From the NCBI GenBank assembly GCA_012513245.1, contig JAAZCN010000388.1:1-30914 (forward strand): 30,914 nucleotides of DNA, written 5' to 3'. A program made the translations under genes and the position numbers. Below are positions 23,697 through 30,914 of this stretch, one piece after another (positions within the stretch are counted from its first letter, which is position 1; each line of letters opens with the position of its first letter). This DNA is from Synergistaceae bacterium. Its GTDB lineage: Bacteria; Synergistota; Synergistia; Synergistales; Synergistaceae. Under the pieces are notes generated by a model. The model ran no database searches and had not been told where the DNA came from. It worked only from the letters and a program-made list of their open reading frames with translations.

Positions 23697-24122
23697 ATGT
23701 TGAACTATTACTGGCCGATAGCATTTATTGTTTTTTCAAATATTCTTTACCATATCTGTTCAAAATCTATATCACAGGATGGAAATCTATATTTTTCGTT
23801 TCTCGTCACATATTTTGTAGCAGCATTGATCTGTCTTGCCCTATATCTGTCTGGTGGGCATTTCAAGGATTTTATCTGTGATATTAAAAGCATAAGATGG
23901 AACGCCGGCCTGCTTGGTATCTCTATAGTTTGTCTTGAGTTAGGATTCGTAATGATGTACAAGGTAGGATGGAATATCAGCATCGGGTCACTTGTTGCCA
24001 ATATATCTCTTGCAATTGCACTTGTTCTGATCGGAGTATTTTTTTACAGAGATAACCTTTCTATAAACCATATTATAGGAATGATCCTATGTATTTCAGG
24101 GTTGATATTTATAAACAGATAG
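23697..24122 (+). CDS. Half-size DMT (EamA-like) membrane transporter
   Basis: The 141-residue protein has five predicted membrane segments (about 4-24, 30-52, 68-90, 93-115, 120-140), matching one EamA repeat of the drug/metabolite transporter superfamily rather than the usual ten-segment double unit. Single-repeat members act as dimers, sometimes with a second gene; none is adjacent. It starts 8 nt after serA with a weak site and ends 40 nt before a terminator, so it is the third gene of the serine operon. Its sequence is visibly more AT-rich than serA. Serine or a related amino acid is the obvious candidate substrate, purely by context. Confidence 0.8.
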   Translation: MLNYYWPIAFIVFSNILYHICSKSISQDGNLYFSFLVTYFVAALICLALYLSGGHFKDFICDIKSIRWNAGLLGISIVCLELGFVMMYKVGWNISIGSLVANISLAIALVLIGVFFYRDNLSINHIIGMILCISGLIFINR

Positions 24123-24159
24123 GCATTTCACGTGAATGCATCGTATATATATCACAAAT

Positions 24160-24200
24160 AAAAAAAGCTGCCCTGTTCTTTCCGGGCAGCCTTTTTTTAT
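24160..24200. terminator. Bidirectional terminator between the serine operon and fchA
   Basis: GCTGCCC (24167-24173) pairs with GGGCAGC (24184-24190) over a 10-nt loop. Seven T follow on the plus strand and seven A precede it, so it can end both the rightward serine operon and the leftward hutU-fchA transcript. Confidence 0.9.
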
Positions 24201-24219
24201 TTGATGTCCTGATCAGAAA

Positions 24220-24849
24220 TTACTGAAGTGCCTTGTCCAGAATTTCAGTAGTTTTATCTGCGTTTGTACTGAGCTGCAGAAGAGCCTCTGTCATGCGGGC
24301 TTTGAAATCAGCTGCAAACGTCTCGTCAGTTACGCCGGGAAGGTTTATCTTCACGTTGTAAGCTGCGGCTTTTCCGGCTGCTTCTCCTATCAGTGCGGCA
24401 CTTCCGGCATCGCTTATAGTGTTGGTATTGCCGTTTTTCGCTGCCAGATAAGCCAGTTCAGTCATTTCTACGCAGGCTTCAAGAGTAAGGAGAGGTACCT
24501 CTGTTGCCAGTTTTGAAGCCTCGCCCATTGCTTTTTTGCGTACGCATTTCTCATCTTCCGTAGCCTTAGGCATTTTCATCGCTGCCATAAAAGTTTTGAA
24601 CGACTCGGTATCCCTGTTCATCAGGTCTACGAATTCAAACCTCAGGGACTCGCTTTTAGCGACGACATCCTCCATCAGCTGCCAATTCTCTTTGTATTTT
24701 TCCTTGCCTATTGTAAGGTTTGCAACCATCGAAACAAGAGCTGATCCCAGAGAGGCGCACAAAGCAGCAACGCTTCCTCCCCCCGGTGCCGGTGATTCAG
24801 AGGCAAGTTCATCGAGAAACGCGCGTATTTCCATTCTTTCAAATTTCAT
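24220..24849 (-). CDS. fchA: Formiminotetrahydrofolate cyclodeaminase
   Basis: Converts 5-formimino-THF to 5,10-methenyl-THF and ammonia, capturing the one-carbon unit of histidine. The 209-residue all-helical protein begins with FLDELASESPAPGGGSVAAL, the signature folate-binding glycine-rich segment of this family, and contains MVANLT, MNRDTESFK and the NTNTISDAGSAALI stretch typical of cyclodeaminases. It corresponds to the C-terminal half of mammalian FTCD; the transferase half is a separate gene, ftcD, on the divergent transcript. It lies 14 nt after hutU, with a GGGGGG site before its ATG. Confidence 0.95.
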   Translation of the reverse strand: MKFERMEIRAFLDELASESPAPGGGSVAALCASLGSALVSMVANLTIGKEKYKENWQLMEDVVAKSESLRFEFVDLMNRDTESFKTFMAAMKMPKATEDEKCVRKKAMGEASKLATEVPLLTLEACVEMTELAYLAAKNGNTNTISDAGSAALIGEAAGKAAAYNVKINLPGVTDETFAADFKARMTEALLQLSTNADKTTEILDKALQ

Positions 24850-24863
24850 TACGATCCCCCCTG

Positions 24864-26879
24864 CTATTCTTTTACAAGTTTGGTCAGATATTTATCGTCA
24901 GCTATAAACGGAACTGTGATGTGACCATCGCTTCTCTTGCTGTTGAACTCCTCTGCGGTTGAAATAGCATGTTCATTTCTTGCCCAGGAACGTCTTGCTA
25001 CTCCGCTGATCACGTCCCAGCTCAAAGAAGATTTTATCACGCTGTCTACCCTTTCACTTCCATCAAGCACAAGGCCGAAACCGCCGTTTATAGCTTTGCC
25101 GGTCCCGACTCCTCCGCCGTTGTGCAGTGCCACCATACTCATTCCCCTGGCGCAGTTTCCTGCGAAGCAGTGTATGGCCATCTCGCCCATGATGTTGCTT
25201 CCGTCCTTGATATTAGAAGTTTCACGGTATGGCGAATCGGTCCCTGATACGTCGTGGTGGTCTCTTCCCAACATGACAGGCCCTATATCACCGGTACGGA
25301 CCATTTCATTGAACTTAAGTGCAATACGCATTCTTCCCTCTTCGTCCTGATATAGTATCCTGCACTGTGTACCGACGACCAGCTTATTCTTTTCTGCGTC
25401 CCTGATCCATGCCCAGTTGTCGTGATCCTGGAACCTACGGGTAGGGTCGATGCAGTCCATGGCAGCTTTATCTGTCTTCCTGAGATCTTCCGGGTCGCGG
25501 CTGAGGCAGCACCAGCGGAAGGGACCGTAGCCGTAATCGAAGAGGAGCGGACCCATAATGTCTTCTACATATGAGGGGAAGATGAATCCTTCATATGTAT
25601 CGACTCCGTTTTTAGAGATTTCTGTGATTCCCGCGTCAAAGACGGCTCTCATGAAGGAGTTGCCGTAGTCAAAGAAATAGGTTCCTTTCTCTGTAAGTGA
25701 CTTGATCAGTTCATAATGCTTCTTGAGTGTCTTGTCTACGAGTTTGCAGAACTTTTCTTTGTCCTCTGTAAGAAGTCTTGTCCTCTCTTCGAACGTAATG
25801 TCCTGCGGGCAGTATCCGCCATCGTAGACTGCGTGGCATGATGTCTGGTCTGAGAGAAGTTCTATGTTGATATTTTTGTCTAGCGCGAACTGCAGAAGGT
25901 CTACGATGTTGCCTTCGTAGGCTATCGAAAGAGGCTTGCCCTCATCCATTGCTTTCTTTGCCCATTTGAAGGCCTCAGATAGATCTTTGGTCTTTTTGCT
26001 GACCCATCCCTGGCTGTGTCTTGTCTCTATACGCGAGGGGTCGACCTCTGCGACGATAGAGACAGCGCCTGCGATCTCTGCGGCTTTCGGCTGTGCTCCG
26101 CTCATTCCGCCAAGTCCGGAGGAGACGAAAAGGTGTCCTGCAAGGCCCTTGCCTTCGGGCAGGTGGAATTTGCTTCTTCCGGCGTTGAGGAGTGTGTTGT
26201 ACGTTCCGTGTACTATGCCCTGGGGACCGATGTACATCCATCCTCCGGCTGTCATCTGACCGTAGTTGGCTACACCGAGAGCCGCTGCCCTTGCAAAATC
26301 CTTGGGATTGTCGAACATGCCTATCATAAGGCCGTTCGTCAGTATTACCCTTGGAGCAGAAGGGTCGGAACGGAAGAGGCCCAGGGGATGTCCTGACTGT
26401 ACTATCAGAGTCTGGTCGGGTGTGAGTATTTCAAGGTATTTTTTGATCAGTTGATACTGCATCCAGTTCTGGCATACCTGTCCGGTCTCACCGTAAGTTA
26501 CAAGTTCATATGGATAGAGAGCTACCTCAAAGTCCAGATTATTGTCGATCATTACCTGGATGGCTTTGCCCTCTGTGCATTTGCCCCTGTATTTATCGAT
26601 CGGTTTTCCATAGAGGTGCCCCTGAGGTCTGCACCGGTAACCGTATATGCGTCCATGTTCACGGTATTCCTGTAGGAATTCCGGTGCGATCTCTTTATGG
26701 TACTTTTCAGGTATGTAACGAAGCGCATTCTTAAGAGCAAGTACCGTCTCTTTATCGTTCAGTACCTGTCCTCTGTTTGGAGCTCTTCTGATATCTGCCT
26801 CGAAATCCGCTTTGGGTGGGAGCCCTTTTGAAAAGTCCAGAGTTATTTCGAGTGCTTTTCCTGTCTTTGGATCAAACAT
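24864..26879 (-). CDS. hutU: Urocanate hydratase
   Basis: Hydrates urocanate to 4-imidazolone-5-propanoate using tightly bound NAD+ as an electrophile. The 671-residue protein is the long form (vertebrate-like length) rather than the about 555-residue Pseudomonas type. Recognisable stretches are the NAD-region SSGLGGMSGAQPKAAEIAGA, GWVSKKTKDLSEA, the LLSDQTSCHAVYDGGY segment, FRWCCLSRDPEDL and the C-terminal ALHNGGGVGTGKAINGGFG. ATG start with GGAG upstream. It leads the leftward hutU-fchA transcript and shares a 228-nt control region with hutH. Confidence 0.97.
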   Translation of the reverse strand: MFDPKTGKALEITLDFSKGLPPKADFEADIRRAPNRGQVLNDKETVLALKNALRYIPEKYHKEIAPEFLQEYREHGRIYGYRCRPQGHLYGKPIDKYRGKCTEGKAIQVMIDNNLDFEVALYPYELVTYGETGQVCQNWMQYQLIKKYLEILTPDQTLIVQSGHPLGLFRSDPSAPRVILTNGLMIGMFDNPKDFARAAALGVANYGQMTAGGWMYIGPQGIVHGTYNTLLNAGRSKFHLPEGKGLAGHLFVSSGLGGMSGAQPKAAEIAGAVSIVAEVDPSRIETRHSQGWVSKKTKDLSEAFKWAKKAMDEGKPLSIAYEGNIVDLLQFALDKNINIELLSDQTSCHAVYDGGYCPQDITFEERTRLLTEDKEKFCKLVDKTLKKHYELIKSLTEKGTYFFDYGNSFMRAVFDAGITEISKNGVDTYEGFIFPSYVEDIMGPLLFDYGYGPFRWCCLSRDPEDLRKTDKAAMDCIDPTRRFQDHDNWAWIRDAEKNKLVVGTQCRILYQDEEGRMRIALKFNEMVRTGDIGPVMLGRDHHDVSGTDSPYRETSNIKDGSNIMGEMAIHCFAGNCARGMSMVALHNGGGVGTGKAINGGFGLVLDGSERVDSVIKSSLSWDVISGVARRSWARNEHAISTAEEFNSKRSDGHITVPFIADDKYLTKLVKE

Positions 26880-27107
26880 GCTGCGTCAACTCCATTCATT
26901 GTGATTTTTAATATAATTGGATATTTTACTTGACTAAGAAAAATATCTGACTATATAATTGTAACGCAAAGGTTTAGGAATGGAAAGTATTAAAGCTGTG
27001 AAATATGATAAATATCTAACAGTAAAATGTTTCACCCTAATAACACGATTATAGCACCTGAGATCAAAGAGAAAAGCAGTCAAATACGATAAAGGGGGAT
27101 GTATCAA
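26880..27107. promoter_or_regulatory. Divergent control region between hutU and hutH
   Basis: The 228-nt AT-rich gap holds a good rightward promoter: TTGACT (26930-26935), 18-nt spacer, TATAAT (26954-26959), start near 26966 with a leader of about 140 nt. For hutU only a weak leftward TATATT with a poor TTAGTC is seen. An 8-bp inverted repeat, GATATTTT/AAAATATC at 26920-26947, brackets the -35 box and could be an operator. No terminator or known riboswitch is recognised in the leader. Confidence 0.65.
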
Positions 27108-28640
27108 ATGGGTACAAATTCAGTCGTACTGGACGGAAAATCTTTAACAATTGAGGACATTGTCAACGTCTCAAGAAATGGGTATAAGGTTGAGCTTGAT
27201 CCTAATGCAGAAAAGCTTATAACAGAATGCGCTGATTCTGTCAGTGCATGGGCTAACGAAGGGCGCGTAGTTTATGGTGTAACTACAGGGTTTGGGGATC
27301 TGGCATCAGTGGTCATCCCACGCGACCAGAGCCGTCAGCTGCAGGAAAATCTTTTGATGAGCCATGCATGCGGTTTTGGAGAAGCCCTTGCTGAAGATTT
27401 TGTAAGAGCAATAATGCTTCTTCGCATCAACACCCTTACCAGAGGCTACTCCGGCATAAGCCTCAACACACTTACACAGCTTCTAAACTATCTCAATCTT
27501 GGTATACATCCTGTAATTCCGCGTCAGGGATCAGTAGGAGCCAGCGGTGACCTCTGCCCTCTTTCACACCTTGCGATAACCCTTATCGGGCTGGGAGACG
27601 TGGTTTACAAAGGTAAAAAGATGTCCACCAAAGAGGTACTGAGCCTTACAGGAATGAAACCTGTCGAACTGATGCCGAAAGAAGGGCTTGCCCTGAACAA
27701 CGGCACTACGGTCATGACAAGTATAGCAGCACTATGTGTCTATGATGCAAAAAAACTTATGAAGAATGCGGATATTGCCTCAGCTCTATCAGCTGAAGCA
27801 CTGCACGCCGTTCCCTACGCCTTTGACAGGCGTACTCACGATCTGCGTCCTCAGGTCGGACAGAGCATAGTTGCCGAGAACATGAGAAGGCTTATCGAAG
27901 GCAGTGAAATAATCGAGACATACAAAAAAGACCGCGTTCAGGACGCATACTCTCTGCGCTGCCTCCCTCAGGTCCACGGAGCCAGCAGAGATGCACTTGC
28001 ATATGTAGAAAACATCATCAACATAGAGATAAATTCAGTCACAGACAACCCGATAATATTCCATGAAGACGGAGATGCTATAAGTGGAGGCAACTTCCAC
28101 GGACAGCCTATAGCCATGGCTATGGATTTCTTTGGAATCGCCGCAGCAGAGATAGCAAACATATCTGAACGGCGGGTGGCAAGGCTTGTAGACCATAAGC
28201 TGTCTGACCTCCCTCCTTTCCTTGTGTCCCAGAGCGGAGTCAACAATGGGTTCATGATACCTCAGTACACTGCTGCTGCTATAGTCTCGGAGAATAAAGT
28301 CCTGGCACATCCTTCGTGCGTGGACTCCATTCCCACCTCTGCAGGGCAGGAAGATCACGTCTCAATGGGAGCGTTCAGCTCAGTAAAAGGGTTCAGGATA
28401 TTAAACAACACCAGACGTGTGATCTCTATAGAGATGCTCAACGCAGCTCAGGGCCTCGATTTCAGGACCCCGCTCAAGCCGGGCCGCGGTACATCGGCAG
28501 CGTACAAAGCATTCCGCAGTGAGATCCCTTTCTACGCAAAGGATCAGTATATGCAGCCTCTTATGCTGAAATCTCTTGAACTGGTGACTGATGGCACTAT
28601 AATTGATGCAGTTGAGAAAGAGATCGGGGAATTAAAGTAA
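27108..28640 (+). CDS. hutH: Histidine ammonia-lyase
   Basis: Removes ammonia from histidine to form urocanate, the first step of degradation. The 510-residue length is standard. The autocatalytic MIO cofactor forms from Ala145-Ser146-Gly147 in GSVGASGDLCPLSH; the active-site Tyr is in VYGVTTGFGDL near residue 56, and NGTTVMTS, RVQDAYSLRC and QEDHVSMGAF are also diagnostic. An in-frame ATG at 27099 touches the AAAGGGGG site, whereas 27108 is about 10 nt after it, so the latter is used. First gene of the rightward hut transcript; ftcD follows 39 nt later. Confidence 0.98.
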   Translation: MGTNSVVLDGKSLTIEDIVNVSRNGYKVELDPNAEKLITECADSVSAWANEGRVVYGVTTGFGDLASVVIPRDQSRQLQENLLMSHACGFGEALAEDFVRAIMLLRINTLTRGYSGISLNTLTQLLNYLNLGIHPVIPRQGSVGASGDLCPLSHLAITLIGLGDVVYKGKKMSTKEVLSLTGMKPVELMPKEGLALNNGTTVMTSIAALCVYDAKKLMKNADIASALSAEALHAVPYAFDRRTHDLRPQVGQSIVAENMRRLIEGSEIIETYKKDRVQDAYSLRCLPQVHGASRDALAYVENIINIEINSVTDNPIIFHEDGDAISGGNFHGQPIAMAMDFFGIAAAEIANISERRVARLVDHKLSDLPPFLVSQSGVNNGFMIPQYTAAAIVSENKVLAHPSCVDSIPTSAGQEDHVSMGAFSSVKGFRILNNTRRVISIEMLNAAQGLDFRTPLKPGRGTSAAYKAFRSEIPFYAKDQYMQPLMLKSLELVTDGTIIDAVEKEIGELK

Positions 28641-28679
28641 AAAACAGGGATCTTTATTCAAATCGAGGGAGGAATATAT

Positions 28680-29603
28680 ATGGCAATGCAGTTGATCGAA
28701 TGTGTGCCGAACTTCAGTGAAGGAAGGCGCCCGGAAGTTATTGAAAAGATAGTTGATTGCTTTAAGGATAAAAGAGGGGTATACCTTCTTGACCACCGTG
28801 CCGACGAAGATCACAACAGGCTGGTCATAAGTCTGGTAGGTGCTCCTGCACCAATTCAGGATGCTCTGATAGAAGCAGCTAAAATAGCACTTGATAATAT
28901 AGATATGAACTCTCATCAGGGCGGACATCCCCGGATAGGCGCGGTTGATGTTGTACCCTTCACCCCTATTAAAGGGATAACCATGGAAGAGTGCATCAAA
29001 ATTGCTCAGAATTTTGGAGAACGTTATTTCAAAGAATGTGGGATCCCCGTCTACTATTATGAAGATGCAGCCAAAAGACCCGAAAGGAAACGTCTCGAGG
29101 TCATCCGCAAAGGACAGTATGAAGTTCTTAAAGAAGAAGCAAAGACAAAAGAAGAGAGAATGCCTGACGTGGGCGGCCCCGGACTCCATCCTACGGCAGG
29201 AGCGACTGTCATTGGAGCCCGCAAGTTCCTCGTGGCTTTCAACGTGAACCTGGATACGGCTGACCTCGATGTAGCAAAGAAGATAGCGAACACAGTAAGG
29301 GCTTCTTCCGGCGGTTTCTGCCACGTCAAGGGCATTGGTCTTGCGCTGGAAGAACGCGGCATCACCCAGGTAAGCATGAACCTCGTAGATTATGAGAAGA
29401 ACTCACTTTACAGGGTAGTTGAAATGATAAGGATGGAAGCCAGAAGGTGGGGCGTTCAGGTCATAGAGACCGAAGTATACGGCATGATCCCTATAAATGC
29501 CATACTTGAGAGCGCTGCATACTACATGCAGATCAACGACTTTGACCCCGCACAGGTACTGGAGCTTCAGCTTCTGGAACTGATGGGAGAGAGGGCGGAA
29601 TGA
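28680..29603 (+). CDS. ftcD: Glutamate formiminotransferase
   Basis: Moves the formimino group from formiminoglutamate to tetrahydrofolate, releasing glutamate. The 307-residue protein is the stand-alone transferase, with LIECVPNFSEGRRPEVIEKI at the N-terminus (substrate loop), LLDHRADEDHNRLVISLVG with the catalytic-type His near 40-45, SHQGGHPRIGAVDVVPFTP near 81-99, and HPTAGATVIGARKFLVAFN near 176. The cyclodeaminase half is encoded by fchA on the opposite transcript. ATG preceded by GGGAGG; its stop overlaps hutI by ATGA. Confidence 0.96.
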   Translation: MAMQLIECVPNFSEGRRPEVIEKIVDCFKDKRGVYLLDHRADEDHNRLVISLVGAPAPIQDALIEAAKIALDNIDMNSHQGGHPRIGAVDVVPFTPIKGITMEECIKIAQNFGERYFKECGIPVYYYEDAAKRPERKRLEVIRKGQYEVLKEEAKTKEERMPDVGGPGLHPTAGATVIGARKFLVAFNVNLDTADLDVAKKIANTVRASSGGFCHVKGIGLALEERGITQVSMNLVDYEKNSLYRVVEMIRMEARRWGVQVIETEVYGMIPINAILESAAYYMQINDFDPAQVLELQLLELMGERAE

Positions 29604-30847
29604 CAGTAAAACTATACAGGAACGCAAGGATATTCACCCCGCTCGACCCGGGGTGCCCTCTGAGAGGCAAAGAGCAGGGAAAGATAACGGAGTACAGCCG
29701 GGGAGCTATTCTTGCCGTCAACGGCCTGATAAAGGCTATAGGAGACGAAAAAAAAGTTCTCAGAGGGCTCTCATCTGCGTCTTTTGTCAATGAAGAGAGA
29801 GACATGGAAGGAGCCTGTCTGATACCCGGATTTGTAGATCCGCACACGCATCTTTGTTTCGCAAAGAGACGCGAGGACGAATTCAAGATGAGACTGGACG
29901 GTCTCCCCTACCTTGAGATACTCAAGCGAGGAGGCGGAATACTCTCATCTGTGAAGGCAGTAAGATCCGTTACAGAACAAGAGCTCTTCTGCAGCACGAA
30001 AAAACTTGCCATGTCCGCCCTGGCCAAGGGTACAACAACGGTTGAGATCAAGAGCGGCTACGGACTGGACCTCGAACTGGAGCTGAAGATGCTTTCAGTC
30101 ATCAGCAGAATATCGAGGGAGACCCCGCTTGATGTTATTCCTACATTTATGGGCGCACATGCAGTTCCTACAGAATACAAGAAAAGATCGGACGATTTCG
30201 TTGACCTCATAATCAACGATATGCTTCCTAGGGTCAAAGATCAGGGAATAGCTGAGTTCTGCGACATATTCTGCGAAGAGGGTGTTTTTTCCGTAGACCA
30301 GAGCAGAAAGATACTCAAAGCGGCGAAGGCTCTGGGGTTTGAGTTAAAGATACACGCCGACGAAGTCCATGATCTGGGCGGAGCCGGACTTGCAGCTGAA
30401 CTTGGTGTGAGGTCTGCGGAGCACCTTCTTGCGGCAAGTGAAGAGAACCTCCGTGCCATGGGGCGTGCCGGATCTATAGCGGTACTTCTTCCGGCGACTG
30501 CTTACAGTCTAAAAAAACCTTACGCCAGAGGCAGGGACATGATAGACTGGGATGTCCCGGTAGCGCTGGCTACAGACTGCAACCCCGGCTCATGCTTCTG
30601 TGAATCTGTACCCTTTATATTCGGTCTGGGCGTTATGAATATGAACATGACGATAGAGGAAGCTCTCGTTGCATCAACGCTGAATGCGGCATACGCAGTC
30701 AACAGGCAGCACAAGGTCGGAAGCCTTGAACCCGGCAAACAGGCAGATTTCCTCATCCTTGACGGAGAGACGCCCACAACATTGGCCTATCATGTGGGAA
30801 GCACCTCAGTACTTGAAGTACACAAACTGGCTGAACGTGTAGCATAA
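29600..30847 (+). CDS. hutI: Imidazolonepropionase
   Basis: Hydrolyses imidazolonepropionate to N-formimino-L-glutamate. The 415-residue amidohydrolase has the metal-binding DPHTHLCFAKR (HxH) near residue 78, the TTVEIKSGYGLDLE segment near 150, the metal/substrate HADEVHDLGGAGLA near 250 and SAEHLL, plus ALATDCNPGS with the catalytic Asp near 320. The N-terminus has about 20 more variable residues than short HutI forms. It overlaps ftcD by 4 nt (ATGA), so the two are translated together, and it ends the hut transcript with a terminator 12 nt beyond its stop. Confidence 0.97.
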   Translation: MTVKLYRNARIFTPLDPGCPLRGKEQGKITEYSRGAILAVNGLIKAIGDEKKVLRGLSSASFVNEERDMEGACLIPGFVDPHTHLCFAKRREDEFKMRLDGLPYLEILKRGGGILSSVKAVRSVTEQELFCSTKKLAMSALAKGTTTVEIKSGYGLDLELELKMLSVISRISRETPLDVIPTFMGAHAVPTEYKKRSDDFVDLIINDMLPRVKDQGIAEFCDIFCEEGVFSVDQSRKILKAAKALGFELKIHADEVHDLGGAGLAAELGVRSAEHLLAASEENLRAMGRAGSIAVLLPATAYSLKKPYARGRDMIDWDVPVALATDCNPGSCFCESVPFIFGLGVMNMNMTIEEALVASTLNAAYAVNRQHKVGSLEPGKQADFLILDGETPTTLAYHVGSTSVLEVHKLAERVA

Positions 30848-30859
30848 AAACTCTTAAAC

Positions 30860-30908
30860 TATAAAACAATAAGTCGGAGCTATCTCAGCTCCGACTTATT
30901 GTTTTATA
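30860..30908. terminator. hutI terminator, 22-bp perfect inverted repeat
   Basis: The arms 30860-30881 and 30887-30908 are perfectly complementary over 22 bp around an ATCTC loop. The AAAACAAT/ATTGTTTT ends give a T-rich 3' side. The symmetry makes it usable from both strands. Confidence 0.9.
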
Positions 30909-30914
30909 TACTTA

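Noticed and set aside
26966..27107. Possible riboswitch in the 140-nt hutH leader
   Set aside because: The leader is AT-rich with no clear stable stem, terminator or known aptamer consensus visible by eye.
28632..29324. 230-codon antisense frame in ftcD
   Set aside because: It lies opposite a clear glutamate formiminotransferase gene and has no recognisable domain.

Overview
The window is a dense bacterial chromosome segment of moderate GC. It is almost entirely housekeeping and amino-acid metabolism, with no phage, transposase, tRNA or rRNA gene. Gene content and order suggest an anaerobic, amino-acid-fermenting bacterium: a complete histidine-to-glutamate route, a rplU-rpmA-obgE-nadD-lytR-rsfS block and an xseB-ispA-dxs-tlyA-nadK-recN block. 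My best guess is the phylum Synergistota. This is inferred from gene content, not from a marker search.

Layout: (1) 1-2810 (+): end of a GAPDH gene, then pgk and tpiA (lower glycolysis). (2) 2811-3181: AT-rich gap with weak hairpins. (3) 3182-8150 (-): rplU-rpmA-obgE-nadD-lytR/LCP-rsfS-HIT, read right to left, with a near-consensus promoter upstream of rplU. (4) 8296-14780 (-): xseB-ispA-dxs-tlyA-nadK-recN, tightly packed. (5) 14804-15085 (+): rpmB alone with its own promoter and terminator. (6) 15104-19962 (-): mltG-DUF4911-tldD-ftsK, coupled by overlaps or short gaps. (7) 19963-20577: a non-coding region with two opposed arrays of small stem-loops around a palindromic core. (8) 20578-24200 (+): promoter, serine-rich leader peptide, attenuator, class V aminotransferase (serC-like), serA, half-size DMT transporter, terminator. 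(9) 24220-30908: divergent histidine-utilisation locus, hutU-fchA on (-) and hutH-ftcD-hutI on (+), closed by a 22-bp perfect hairpin terminator.

Two non-coding systems stand out. The first is a candidate transcription attenuator for serine synthesis. A 45-codon leader has 11 Ser, 5 Gly and 4 Cys codons. It is followed by an 11-bp terminator and by a mutually exclusive 14-bp antiterminator whose 5' arm lies inside the leader gene. Serine, glycine and cysteine are the end products of the controlled pathway. The second is the pair of inverted stem-loop arrays just upstream. At least ten short hairpins, about 25-30 nt apart, differ in stem sequence but mostly keep base pairing and share the linker AATTCTCC (or its complement). 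I do not recognise this repeat family.

The hut locus encodes histidine to glutamate plus methenyl-THF: HutH, HutU, HutI, glutamate formiminotransferase, and a separate cyclodeaminase. The serine operon lacks serB in this window.
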